Below, piece after piece: positions 1-11,556 of a stretch of DNA of 64,000 bases (position 1 is its first letter; every line of letters starts with the position of its first letter). This DNA comes from Prototheca cutis. Taxonomy: Eukaryota > Chlorophyta > Trebouxiophyceae > Chlorellales > Chlorellaceae. Below the pieces are notes generated by a model, which was given only the letters and a program-made list of their open reading frames with translations, was not told the origin of the DNA and did not search any database. A program made the translations under genes and the position numbers. The stretch spans positions 775,805 through 839,804 of the forward strand of contig BCIH01000003.1 of assembly GCA_002897115.2 (NCBI GenBank). The letters are read 5' to 3'.

Positions 1-436
1 CATCTTGAATGTATCGCGTTGCTGCTTGCTAGGACCTCCACAAGACATGCAATGTTGAAACGAGTGCCATGATGGCTGCATGCCTTTTACACATTGACGT
101 TGCTTTTACTATAGTTCTTGCATGCTCCCCGCTGTTGTGCAGTGAGATTTTCTTGTGCCATAGCNTGATGGATGCTGCCTGCTCTGTCACGCAAAGCCAG
201 GCAAAGCCAGGCAAAGGGTTGGGCCAGCCTCAAGTGCTGCGAGATTTCGAGGTGCCACGTCAGCCGCAACGACCTGCAATTGGGGGTCCCGTAACCATGC
301 CGCCCCATTTTTGCAACACATGCCAGCACCGAGCACAAAACGTGGACGTCCAGCGTGTGCGAGACATTTACGTTGCGAATTTNCCTTTCTATTGCTGAAA
401 GAGTTTCGACGCGGGGAATAGGTTTGTTCCACCGCC
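1..436. other. upstream region of the citrate synthase gene
   Basis: I see no convincing coding sequence here. It contains a short direct repeat of the ten-base unit GCAAAGCCAG near 191-216. It presumably holds the promoter and 5' UTR of the citrate synthase gene that starts at 437. Confidence 0.4.
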
Positions 437-2381
437 ATGAATGCCCAGAATCGCCTTGTCAGGCTCCAGCGGCACCTAGACCAGGGTCGCGAGCAGGACG
501 AGGATGTGGCCATGCAAGCCACCGCCGCGACAGCAGATCCATCTGTCAGGTGGGAATGGTGTGAGTGCCTTGGTCGGAGTGGGATCGGGTGCGGCCGGCG
601 TGCCGGCACAANCCCCGTGTCCAGGGAATGGGTCGCTGGGTCCGCGCTGACCACTGTANACCGGGTCGCCGAGAGTCTGGAGACGGCGTGATGGGAATTA
701 AATATCATGTCGGTACCATTGGCGTCACGAATCCTGCAGGGCCCTGCCGGGCGGCGGCCCCGGTAGCCTGACGGTGGTGGACAACCGCACGGGGAAGCAG
801 TACGAGATCCCCATCAGCGNGCACGGCACCATCAAGGCCACCGACCTGAAGCAGATCAAGGCTGGTGGNGATGGTGTGGGCCTACGGGCCTTTGACAACG
901 GGTGGGTGTGTAATGGAGGGGGTTGTGGCCAGGCTGGACTGGGCTGGGATGAGCTCAGCGTGGGTAAGGCCAGCGAGGACGAGCGGAGACCCGTCTCATC
1001 AGTCACCTGATCAGAGTGACCCGCAACACAAAAAAGGGTTCCCTTGCATCAGCAGCATGATGCTTGTTTTATTTCAAACCAGTAGCCCCTGCCTGTTTTG
1101 TTCTGAAGCAATCCTCCTCCCGCTTAAAAAACCAGGTATCTGAACGTGACCGCGTGCAAGTCTCGCGTGTCGTTCATCGACGGCGACGCNGGCATCCTGC
1201 GCTACCGTGGCTACCCGATCGAGCAGCTTGCAGAAAAGTGCAGCTTTCTGGAGGTTGCACACCTGGTGGTGTACGGCAAGCTGCCTGACGCGGCCGAGGG
1301 GGAGCGTTGGAGCGAGGCCGTGATGCGGCACTCTGCGCTNCCCGTGGCCGTGGAGCAGACGCTGGCGGCGCTGCCCCACGACTCGCACCCCATGGGTGTG
1401 GTGCTGGCGGGCCTGTGCGCGCTGTCTGCCTGCCACCCCGAGCAGAACCCTGCGCTGGCGGGGCAGTCCATCTATGACTCAGCCGAGGTGCAGGACAAGC
1501 AGATTGTGCGGCTGATCGGCAAGATGCCCGCCCTGGGTGCCTGGGCCTACCACATTGCCAGCGGCCGCCGCCCCGCCGCGCCCAACCAACACCTGTCGTA
1601 TGCGGACAACTTCCTCTACATGCTGGACGCGGGCGCGAGGAGCGAGTACCGCCCCCACCCGCGCCTCGCCCGCGCGCTGGAGATCATGTTCATCCTCCAC
1701 GCCGAGCACGAGCTCAACTGCTCGACGTCCGCNGCCCGCCACCTGGCGTCCTCTGGNGTGGACGTCTACACGGTCGCGGCAGGCGCGGTGGGCGCACTGT
1801 ACGGNCCGTTGCACGGCGGAGCCAACGAGGCCGTGCTGCGGATGCTGCGGCGCATCGGCCACGTCGATGCGGTCCCCGCCTTCCTGGAGGGCGTGAAGAA
1901 CCGCAAGGAGCGCATGTTTGGTTTCGGGCACCGCGTGTACAAGAACTATGATCCCCGTGCCAAGCTGATCCGGGCCGTCGCGGAGGAGGTGTTTGACATC
2001 GCCGGGCGCTCGCCGCTCATCGACATTGCCCTGGCCCTCGAAAAGGCGGCGCGCGCCGACGACTACTTTGTCTCCCGCAAGCTCTATCCCAACGTGGATT
2101 TCTTCTCCGGCCTGGTCTACAGCGCAATGGGCTTCCCGCCACAGTACTTTACCGTCTTGTTTGCGATCCCGCGCATGACGGGGTACCTCGCCCACTGGCG
2201 AGAGACCATCTCCGACCCGGAGACAAAAATCGTGCGGCCCCAGCAGGACTACTGCGGCGTCTGGCTCCGCGACGTCGAGCCCGTCGAGGCACGCACCTCG
2301 GGAGCGCCGGGCGAGACCGTCGGCGACGTCAAGCCATCTCATGCCTACGTCCGCCGCGTCTCCGGCACAAACTGGCAGTGA
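437..2381 (+). CDS. CSY: peroxisomal (glyoxysomal) citrate synthase
   Basis: Condenses acetyl-CoA and oxaloacetate to citrate, here for the glyoxylate cycle and peroxisomal beta-oxidation. Exons 437-549, 740-901 and 1136-2381 join in phase to 506 residues, close to the roughly 510 of plant peroxisomal enzymes. The N-terminus carries RLVRLQRHL, an exact R-L-x5-H-L PTS2 import signal at about residues 6-14, which decides both the start and the compartment. Catalytic residues are visible: His about 318 in PLHGGANE, His about 357 in [12 protein letters not shown] and Asp about 413 in YPNVDFFSG. The tail ([12 protein letters not shown]) matches the plant peroxisomal rather than the mitochondrial class. 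Several n calls fall inside codons but none breaks the frame. A TGTAA signal lies at 2773. Family assignment is very secure; exon boundaries are supported by phase and by continuity of conserved sequence. Confidence 0.95.
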
Positions 2382-2772
2382 GAGCGTGTGGCGCCACGGG
2401 GGCAAAGGGGGACGATGCGGGCCCCGTAGGCGATGTGCACGGTCGCTCTCCCCCTGGCCCTTCCCTCCCAACCTCACCTGCGATCGGTAGCAATTTTGCG
2501 GCTGGGCGCCATCTACCGGCAAGAGGGGCCCGTCTGCCTGCTTGCACCTCGACGGTGTCAGGCATACATGCCGACACGTTCCAGTCCATGGCGACCCCGG
2601 AGTGACGGAGGATTTTCCAGAATGTTTTGCTTCCCCCTGTTCACATCTAGCTTACATGCCCCCGTTTTGATCCCGTCTACAGCACGACGGCCTTGACCAG
2701 ACTTCCAGGGGTGCCGGGCGGGCACCAGCCAGCCACACCAGCAACAGTCCACGCCACCCGGGGCGCACCCGC

Positions 2773-2777
2773 TGTAA
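2773..2777 (+). terminator. TGTAA poly(A) signal of citrate synthase
   Basis: TGTAA is the usual green-algal polyadenylation element. This copy lies about 390 bases after the citrate synthase stop; no closer copy was noticed. Confidence 0.4.
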
Positions 2778-2913
2778 CGTTGCAGGATTTTCAGAAACAA
2801 TAGTGTACGGAGAAATTGGCCAAGAAAAGTGAAAGGATTGAGGCAAAAGTCAAAAATTGAGTGCAAAGCGAACACGCTACCACTGCGTCACAACCCCGGA
2901 CGTGCAGGTATGA

Positions 2914-2952
2914 TGGAGCTGCGAGGATTTGAACCCCGGACTTTTCGCATAT
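2914..2952 (-). pseudogene. tRNA-like 3' half (T arm plus acceptor strand)
   Basis: Read on the minus strand, this has a T arm (CGGGG, loop TTCAAAT, CCTCG) followed by an acceptor-like strand CAGCTCC and a discriminator A. I found no matching GGAGCTG 5' strand or clear D arm upstream, and one base nearby is n. It therefore looks like a tRNA fragment or remnant rather than a functional tRNA. An intron-containing or misassembled tRNA cannot be excluded. Confidence 0.3.
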
Positions 2953-3875
2953 CTGTAAGCACATGTTNGGACATCATTTTGTGCGGACTTTAAATCGGTA
3001 CAAAGCTTCAACACCTGCACGCGGATCCACTGCTATCATGACATGTTTGAGCCATGCCATGAATTATACTTTGGCAAATGAGCGCTATTAATTGCATCCA
3101 AGCCAGCGGCAATCGCAGGTTTGGGCTGCTCCTACCCTGTGGATGATGAGTACACTGACAAACCATGTCAGACACAGCATTCCAGAAGCACAGCAAGCAG
3201 GAACAGTGAACATCGATGACACAATGTTCTTGATTGAATGGGGAAGAAATATTACCGCTTGGACGGCTGGACAATGGGCCACCGTTCTGGCCANCCTCTT
3301 CCGCGGTAAGAGACCTCTGGGAAAGTGATCTTTGGCGAACGACCCCCCCCCAACACACACACACAATATCTTCTCCTGACGCAGCTCTGCCCGACACAGC
3401 GCTTGGGGAAGCAGGGAATTAAATTTACGGGCGGTTTGGAGCGTTTTGAGGGGCTGTGAGCTGTCCTTTGCTGGATTTTCGAACTGTCGGGGCCAAGCCC
3501 TTGCCCATGACTGTCCCGGAGGAGGAGGACCCCCGACTCCAGCAGGCACTGGCGCGGAGCTGGTGCGCCGTCCAGACATGTGCTTTNTGCACTAGGATTT
3601 CACCCAATGTGCCGGCATGGGTAACGAAAGAGCTGGACCCCACCTTCCCCGGCTCCCGCAGGCACTCACTGGAGAAGGTGAGCTCGGAGCCTGATGCAAA
3701 GCAGTGGGTCACCTCGTGCGCTGCGACGGAGCCTGGAACGGACAAGGTGAGGCGTTTGAGGTCTGGNTAGGGCGTTCTGTGGGGCCTCGGAGTTGAATCA
3801 GGGGCTGGTACAGGACCGCCAGCAAGCCGCGTCCTGGGGCCAGGCGTGGGAAGCCACAGGCCACACGAATGAAAC

Positions 3876-4397
3876 ATGGCCGCAATCCATGCCGCTCCAC
3901 CCGTGCAGTTGCTGCAATTGCTAGAGGAGCACGTCTCACAACCCAGCTTCCTGTCGGAGCTTGAGACCGCGAGGGCCGCTGTTCTCGTCGGGGACGCACC
4001 AGAGCCGCCTGCCAGCCCAAGCTCCGCGGCGCACGGCGCAGAGGGCCTGCAGGCAGACTGGTGGGAACTCCGACCGGATGGCGAATTCGCCTCAGGTGGG
4101 TACGGGCATTGGGTCGCATGCGAGAGCGTGTGGATCGGCTACGCCGGCAGGGGAGACCCCTGTGCTTTTTGGGCCCACAACCTCCGGACCAGATTCTCCT
4201 TGGCTGCCATTGCACAAACCTCCCATTCAAATGCAATGCTGACACAGTGTCCGAGAGCACTGGGGATTACGTCGTGGTGGAGCACAACGACGTCATCCTC
4301 GCCTTTTCTTACTTCATTGCCGCCTATGTCGTGACTCTGCCCGAGGCCACGTCCTCCGACACACGCCAGCTCCAAGCTGCCCTTTCTCAGACCATGC

Positions 4398-4430
<33 letters not shown>

Positions 4431-4804
4431 GTTGGGGAGGGGGGAGGAGGGAATGTGGAGGTTGTGGGGAGGGAACCGGGTTCCGTGGGAAGGATTTTCT
4501 GATGGATTCGTTTTCTGATAAGGGTTCCAAATGCAGGAAAGGAGGAATAGTTGAAACAATGGCCACCTGACTAGCTTATTTTCTCTTCCTGTCTCATGCG
4601 CTGCTCTGTGTGGCCCTGTGATCGCTTCTACAGGAGCTGCGCAAAGGCAAGGTCCGGCGGCTCTTGGACTGGGGGCGGACCATTTACCGGGCAGTGGCGG
4701 TGTCCTATGGGGCCTTTTCTGCTTACACCAATCCCTGGCTGGCCAAGGCCGTCCTGACTGTGCTGCTCACCGGGGTCAAAATGCTGGCTGGACTCGTGGT
4801 CTAG
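3876..4804 (+). CDS. conserved plant/algal protein of unknown function with two hydrophobic segments
   Basis: Exons 3876-4095, 4248-4399 and 4634-4804 join in phase to 180 residues. The N-terminal 70 residues are Ala/Pro/Glu-rich. The middle has a distinctive block (GDYVVVEHNDVILAFSYF...) with a hydrophobic stretch, followed by a short amphipathic part (LQAALSQTMQELRKGKVRRL) and a C-terminal hydrophobic segment ending in LTGVKMLAGLVV. I recall similar uncharacterised proteins in land plants with the pattern GDYV-E, QLQ-ALS-T, KGK-R and a membrane-like tail, but cannot name the family. The second intron opens directly with a (GT)n run. The start is the first in-frame Met; an additional upstream exon in 3430-3875 is possible. 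No enzymatic motif is seen. Confidence 0.7.
4400..4429 (+). repeat. (GT)15 microsatellite at an intron 5' end
   Basis: The dinucleotide run begins exactly at the donor site of the second intron of the preceding unknown gene, so the GT of the splice donor is the first repeat unit. Confidence 0.8.
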
Positions 4805-6002
4805 GGCGGTTGCTCTTGGCCTGGAGGTTTGTCAGCCCCTGAAGGTGGGCCGTCCATCCCCAGCTGTCTTCTGGCCACCGGAGAGCAGCGCACAGCTGCT
4901 CCGAGCCCTCTTGTCATGCCGCAGACATGTGTCAACGTACGATGTTGTATGCAGTGACTTGGACCTGCCGCATTTTCCTGTACCCTTGTACCCTGGGATG
5001 TACACTAACAGCAAAAAAGGATGAAACCTTTCTGAGATCCGTCGACTCCCACCTGCACAGCAGGGGCATGTCTCCCAAACAAAATGCCTGTTGGACCGCA
5101 TTCCCTGGCCGCGTCGCTCAGAGAATGGGGTGGGTTCCTTCTTGGCAGCAGGGCAGGTCGTGCAAGGAGGTTTTAGNAGGTCCTGGAAATTGACCCTGGC
5201 ACGACAATTGTCACAGCTTGGTGGTCCATCATTGAGGTGGTCCACCTTCCTATTGCCCTGTGGGGGGTGACAGTTCACAGCCATCAGTGATGCCCAGCAA
5301 CCCCCGGGGTGATGTGACGCTGTTGATGGCTGAGCTGGTCGCATTATTTTGGCCCTGCATGGTACTCTCTCTTGTGGACCACAAAATTTTGCAGATGTCG
5401 CTCATACCCTAACAGATATTCTAGATGGTCTGTTGCTTTTGTCGCACGGCACCGCACTTCGTGCCTTCTCTCCAAACTGCGCCCTCTGAACATTCCTGTC
5501 TCCTGTACACAGTCCTCTAGATATGTTCCTAACCCCCTGAGGGGAGGCTAGGATGCCAGGGCAGGTTTTTGCCTGCACCCGGAGGACAACCCTGATCGCG
5601 CAACCGTATCCCACCAGCTCACTCGTCCTTGGCGGCACTCCCGCAAAACTGCTGCGGCGAGGTTCTGGCCGCGAGGAGGTATTTGCTCGGCACGACCCCA
5701 ATCCCACCATTGGGTACGAACCCAATCAAGTACCTGGGAAGAAGGGCAGATCGAATCTTCCATCGAATTGTCACGGGCAGTTCACAGTCTCCTGCTCGCA
5801 GCAAGCCCCGACACCCATCATCTCGGCCAACGTCCGGGTGCAAGGCATCGGAACGGCTGCTGCGATCTCTGCACCATATTGTATCCTGGAGTAGTCCCAG
5901 TTGTCGTGCGGCTGTCGATAGCTGGCGTGGTCCTCGAGAGCAGTGGTGCAGGGAGAGCATGTCGAGCCCTCCCCGAGACTGAAAACGTTGTCCCCAGCGA
6001 TC
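4805..6002. other. intergenic region
   Basis: Overlapping open frames occur on both strands but none has recognisable protein similarity or consistent splice structure. It probably holds the 3' UTR of the unknown gene and the promoter of the Nit1 gene. Confidence 0.35.
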
Positions 6003-7575
6003 ATGCGCCTTGGCGGACTGCTGCGCTGCAATCCAGCTGCCTGCGCTCGCGTGATCACGTCACACTCGAATTTTCCACGTTCTGGAGCAGCCCTGCACTG
6101 CATGGCATCGTCCATTCCAATCCAGGCCTCTCCTGAGGAGGCGGGCAGTCCCTGCAGGATTGCCGTCGCCCAGATGACATCAGTGGGTTGCGTGGATACC
6201 AACTTTGCAACATGCTCCAGACTGGCAAGGGTGAGTGAGCGTGTTTGCATGTGGGCTGTGTGGCGCCGAAGTGCGAGGTGGGTGGCTGGGCCGTCAGCCA
6301 AGGGCCTCTGGCTCCACCTGCCCAGTGTTTTCAATGAGCCCATCGCCTTACCCCATGCACCCTACCATGGCAGGAAGCCAAGGAGGCTGGTGCGAAGATG
6401 ATCTTCTTCCCAGAAAATTTCAGCTTCCTGGGTCGGTCGTTCACAGAGGTGCGGGGTGGCTGNTAGACCTGGCAGGACATGAAACCGATGCTGAAGGAAG
6501 GACACAGCATGCCATCGGACTGGAGTACCCTCATCACGCTTGCCNTACTTTCAAATTATGCATCCTGCAGTCTCTGGNGGTGGCTGAATCACTGGATGGG
6601 CCCATCATGAGGCGGTACCAGGCGCTGGCAAGGGAGCTGAGGCTGTGGATATCGCTGGGCGGCTTTCAGGAGACTGGGCCTGACCCCAACCACCTGCACA
6701 ACACGCACGTCATTCTGGATGATCAAGGGGGAAAAGTGGCTGCCTACCGCAAAATCCATTTGTTTGATGTCGAAGTACCCAACGGGCCCATCCTCATGGA
6801 GAGCAGGTTCACCGCTTCCGGCGCAACGGTGAGAAAGGGATTGGGTGGTAAATTTCGGTGGGGGAGAGGGGGCGGGGGGAGGGAGGTTGCGGCTGGCGGT
6901 TAATACTGTCGAGCCACTCACCAACAAGGGCTCCTTGGCATATCTCTTGCACAGGTGGTGGCTTGTGACAGCCCCGCGGGCCGACTGGGTCTCAGCACAT
7001 GCTACGACATCCGGTTCCCCGAACTGTACCAGAAACTGGCATTTGAAAGAGGGGCACAGGTGCTTCTCATCCCAAGCGCCTTCACGGTTCCCACAGGTGC
7101 GGACGGCGCTGGGCGTTCCATGCGTGCTCGTTCATCTCGCCCCAAAGTTGGAACAATCCACATTTTCTCACTGCACATGACGGCATGATGCAATGTGTGA
7201 GCTAGGTCAGAGTTGCTGTCCTGGCCTGTGACGTGCGGTTGACTGCCGAGGTGAAACTTCGTTCATCCCACACCCGTGGCCCTTCATGCAGGACGAGCTC
7301 ACTGGGAGGTTCTGAACAGGGCCCGGGCCGTGGAGACGCAGTGCTACGTCGTGGCCGCTGCCCAGGCCGGAAAGCACAACGAGAAGAGGGTGAGCTACGG
7401 ACACAGCCTGGTGGTAGATCCGTGGGGCAGGATCATCGGCCAGCTGGAGGACGGCCTCGCCACAGGCATCGCGCTGGCGGAGATCGACCTGGCCTACCTC
7501 GACTCGGTTCGCACGGGCATGCCTGTCGCGCAACACAGACTAAAGGGCCGCGACGTTCTGGAAAATGAATNATAA
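6003..7575 (+). CDS. NIT1: Nit1-type deaminated glutathione amidase (nitrilase superfamily)
   Basis: A carbon-nitrogen hydrolase of the Nit1/NLP1 branch, which repairs deaminated glutathione. Exons 6003-6230, 6374-6448, 6571-6828, 6955-7096 and 7292-7575 give about 328 residues, all in phase. The Glu-Lys-Cys triad is visible: Glu about 90 in FFPENFSF, Lys about 162 in AAYRKIHLFD and Cys about 203 in LSTCYDIRFPE. The conserved blocks GRAHWEVLNRARAVE and QCYVVAAAQAG follow. The first 50 residues precede the catalytic domain and are rich in Arg, Ser and Ala, so an organellar transit peptide is possible; a start at a later Met (MASSIPIQ) would remove it. The final codon before TAA contains an n (TNA), so the true stop could be one codon earlier. 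Substrate assignment rests on family similarity. Confidence 0.92.
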
Positions 7576-8096
7576 TGGACCTTCACGTGTTTTGGTCAAG
7601 TCAGACTGCGGGGAACGTAAATCTGCATGCCCATCCAAGGAGTGCCAACTTCGGGCGTCGGGGTTGCCAGGTGGGCGGACACCGAATAGGGAAACAGGAA
7701 GGGGGGTTGCCCCCACATGCCGGCATGCACACGAGACATCTGCCACTGCCTGGCAGCCTTGTTTTCAATGCGATGTTCTGTATTGGATCAATACGGCAGC
7801 CAACCTCGGGGAAGTGACCGTCTCGATCGGGAAGACTGGGCCTCTTCCCATCCCAGTCCCACCATTCTTGGCAGAAGTTGGTCCATCCAAGAAGCACGAG
7901 GTGTCCGCCTCCACAGGCGTTGGCCAACCCAACGCGTTTTAAGGCGACAGGAAACGCCAACATGGACGCAATGTCCATTTCAGTTTTCTCCAAGTCTCCT
8001 GTGNCGATATAACACCCGCCTGTCTGTGAGGCAGCCGACCGCGGTTGCCGGTGGTTTTGCGTGTGCGACTTGGGCTCCCTGCAGCGCCCGTTGAGC
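7576..8096. other. intergenic region
   Basis: I see no supported gene. It presumably contains the 3' UTR of the Nit1 gene and the promoter of the GH5 gene. Confidence 0.35.
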
Positions 8097-10924
8097 ATGG
8101 GTCGCGGCAGCATGATCGGCCTGGTGGTGGCCGCCATGCTGCTTTCCACGGCCATGGCGGACCGTAAGGTGCGCATTGGGCTTGTAGGGGAGGAACCTGT
8201 GGGGGAAGGGTTGCTCTTGATGTGCAGTGCTGAGAGGGACTCTGGGCACCGAGGTTTGCTCTTGGCAACCCCACCATGGACAGTGCGGCAATTTGCCCCT
8301 GTCGAGTTTGCATTGTTTTATAATGCGTTTTGTAGTGTTTTGAAGGCGTTGAGATTGAACGCCATGCACGCCTGTGCGCGCTCGCAGACCCTGGCCGCTG
8401 CCGCGGCACCCGCACCGGCAGCACCCGAGTACTTCATCACGATCGAGGGCGGCGAGTTCATGAACGGCTGCCAGTCTTTCTACCCTGCCGGCTGGAACCA
8501 GTGAGTTCTGTTGGGATGAATTTGACTCTGAATGGAAGGTCTTTGGGTGGACGTGGGGAGGAATGGGTTTCTGCTTGCCCAGTCAGGCACGGCCCGGCAT
8601 CCCCGGCCCAATCGGCTGTGCTGCATGACCCTATTCACAGGTGGGAGGTGGTGGAGGCTGCCGCTGGCGCCCCCTACCTTCTGGGCGCATCCCTCCCCGA
8701 TGGCATGACCGGCCCCGCGGTGAGCAGGCGGGGTCCTTTTTGACTTCTGTGTGTGCTGTGGGGTGGTCAAGTCGGTTGTGCCCAGGCCGACATGCTCACA
8801 CAGTAGTCAAACGCTGCCCTGTCAACTGCCACAAAGCTCCTCCCTCCCTGGGTCCTGCCCAGCGACCTCCAGTCGACGGCGCTTTGAGCCCAAATNCCCC
8901 CTCAACCCCGCCTGCAGCTGGTCCGCAATCTGCTGGAGGTTGCGAGCAACAACTCACTCAACACGATGCGCACGTGGGCGTTCACGGTCGACGAGCAGTT
9001 TGCAATGCAGACGGCTCCCGGCGTTTACAACGAGGCTGTGTTCCGGGGTCTGGACTACCTGCTGGACGAGGCTCGCAAGGCCGGGATCAAACTGATTCTT
9101 GCCTTCACGACCAACTGGACTCCCGTGGGAGGGCTGCCGCAGTACCTGACCTGGGCCAACGAGAGCAACGTGGAGGCTTTCTTCACGAGCCCTGCAATTT
9201 CCAAGATGTACCAGGACCATGTGCACACGGTGCTGACCCGCGTCAACACTATCAACGGCCGGACATACAGCGAGGACCCCACAATCTTTGCCTGGAACCT
9301 GATCAACGAGCCGCGGTGCACCGGCTGCGCCAACGGCACCATCTCCAGCTGGGTCAAGGAGCAGGCTGCCTACGTCAAGTCGCTGGACACCAACCACCTG
9401 CTGACGGTCGGCGAGGACGGCTTCTTCACCTTTGGATCCACCGCCAACCCTGGTGTGGAGTGGACCGAGTGGGCTGCGCAGGAGGGCCAGGACTTTATCG
9501 CTGACCACTCCTCCCCCGACATTGACTTTGCGACGTTCCACACCTGGGTGGACAACTGGCAGGAGGTTTCGGTGGATTGGCAGACGCAGTGGATTGCTGC
9601 GCATGAGACCGCTGCGCGCGAGACCCTCAAAAAACCCGTGATCCAGGAGGAATTCGGGAAATGGTACAACTTGACTGCCCCAGACTCCACGCTGGCCGAC
9701 CGGGACTCTTTCATGAAGGCGGCATATGAGCAGACGACCGCCGCGCAGGCCAAGGGCGCGGAATCCGCCCTCAAGGGCAGCATGTTTTGGCAGTTTTACG
9801 CCCAGGGCCAGGAGGCCCCGCTGACCGAGGATGGCGGCCGCGGGCTGTACGGCATCTTTGAGTCCGACACCTCATTCGACTACGTCCGCGCGAACGCCGA
9901 GTCCGTGAACAAGCTGGCCGTCGCCGCGGCCGAGGGTTGCCAAGTCGCCGCTGCGGACGTCACCACGCCGCCCAGCTGCGAGGCCACGTGGGTCCGGGGC
10001 CTAGCCGGGACCGGCATGGAGGGTCCCGACTGCAACATTCCCATCAATGAGTGCGTGCGTGGCACCGACGACTGCGGCGTCAACGCCGCGTGCATCGACA
10101 CCGACGCCGGCTTCACATGCCAGTGCTACTGGGGCTACACGGGCGACGGCCTGACCTGCACCGCCAGTGCCGCGGCAATGACCCTGCTCCAGTCGGCCTA
10201 CTACACCGAGCCCGAGCGCGCGGCCTGCGACCCTGGCACGGATGTGGCCTACCCGGTGGACGCGCCGGGGTACAGCTACGACATCCTGGGTGCCTACACC
10301 TCGGACTTTGGCAGCCGCGTCAATGTGAGCCTGGCGGAGTGTGAGATTGCGTGCCAGATGGCAGAGACCTGCGAATCCATCACCTACAACTCGGTGCAGC
10401 GCTCCTGCTTCCTCAAGCGCTCCCAGTGCCCCATCTACAACTACTGGTAAGAGAGCTGGGCAGACGGGTGGATTTTTCTCCCCCGGGAGGAGGGAGAGAG
10501 GTATTGCTGCTGTGAATGTGAGCACCACCACGACCACCATCGCTAGTAGTAAAACAAAATCCCCCCCCACCCCCCGCGGTTCCCCCACACCAACAGCTAC
10601 GACCCCCAGGAGGTGCTGTGCAACTCAACCGAGTCGCGTGCTGGCCAGACGATCGAGTACTCCATCCCCTGCGGCTACTGGATGACGTACTACCGCTTGG
10701 ACATGGACACCACGGCGGCATGTGAGGCGTTCCAGCCCCAGGGTCCCACCACGGGCGCCAATGCCAGCGTCGTGGCAGTGTTTGATGATTTCCTCGACTC
10801 GGCGGCGGCCACCAAGCTCGCGCACTATGAGGCGGCCCCGGCTGTTGAGCCCGCCGCCGAGACCACGGGCTCGATCGCGCTGACGAGCCCCACAGTGCAG
10901 GCCGCCGCAGGCGGAGCACAGTGA
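8097..10924 (+). CDS. secreted GH5 endo-beta-mannanase-like glycosidase with EGF and PAN/Apple-like modules
   Basis: Exons 8097-8168, 8388-8500, 8641-8719, 8918-10446 and 10597-10924 join in phase to about 706 residues. Residues 1-22 form a signal peptide (hydrophobic core IGLVVAAMLLSTAMA). Residues about 35-440 are a GH5 catalytic domain closest to GH5_7 mannan endo-1,4-beta-mannosidases: the acid/base Glu about 219 lies in NLINEPRC and the nucleophile Glu about 333 in VIQEEFGK. Residues about 456-500 form a calcium-binding-type EGF module (INECVRGTDDCGVNAACIDT, six Cys). Residues about 520-640 are Cys-rich and PAN/Apple-like (CEIACQMAETCESITYNS). The C-terminus is Ala-rich. It would act outside the cell or in the secretory pathway, probably on mannan. 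The first of two frames at 10441 ends at an in-frame TAA, but splicing across 10447-10596 continues the Cys-rich region. Catalytic family secure, substrate inferred. Confidence 0.9.
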
Positions 10925-11556
10925 GTGGTTCAGGCCGTCGAGGANTTGGAGATCCTGTGAGCGGGGCAACAGCCGATGAGATACTGCAGCAGGGCCTGTN
11001 GGTGCCCAACCCCNGAACGCGCNCGGCCACCATACGTGCCAAACTCGTCGTCGTCACGATAGCAATAAGCGCACGGTAGTTCATCTTTCACTTGTCCGTT
11101 CGTCTGCGGCCCTCGTTATAGATGNGCAGCCCTTCTTGCCCAATAAACAAAAATCCCCCTCGCACATCAGCGCGTCCGGGCACCGCGGCGGTGGTGCCCT
11201 CGCATCAGGACCTATTCGTCTTGGCAGGTGGAGACTCTGTCATTTTTCATGCATGCATGCATCCCTGAATTCTTGTCAAGTGCTCGCAGTTCCGGGCTGA
11301 GTCGTGGTTGAGGAACAGGGCAAGAGATGGTTTGGAGCGAGAGGCNGCCTTGCGTTCAACCAGATATCGGAAACTGTTGTCCTCCCAAGCAGGCAGGCGG
11401 GCGGGCCAGCCCGCATGAAATCAAAATGGGATGGCGATGCGGTGGTAAGTGGCTCGATGAGCGCGCACGCCATAGATACAGTTCATTGAAAACTGCCTTG
11501 ATGATCATGGCAGCATTCTAGGGCATTCGCTGGGCCGACCTCGACCCGCCGGCGGG
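10925..11556. other. intergenic region
   Basis: It contains several n calls near 10945-11350 and no recognisable coding sequence. It probably holds the 3' UTR of the GH5 gene and the promoter of the coiled-coil gene. Confidence 0.35.

Larger units (their letters stand above)
2382..3875. other. intergenic region
   Basis: It contains the citrate synthase 3' UTR, a tRNA-like fragment near 2914-2952, and a stretch at about 3430-3875 with splice-like signals (for example GAGAAG followed by GTGAGC near 3676). That stretch could be a non-coding or alternative upstream exon of the next gene, but I could not place a convincing exon in it. The rest shows no recognisable coding sequence. Confidence 0.35.

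Noticed and set aside
1479..2522. 347-codon open frame on the - strand opposite citrate synthase
   Set aside because: Antisense shadow of a strongly conserved enzyme gene.
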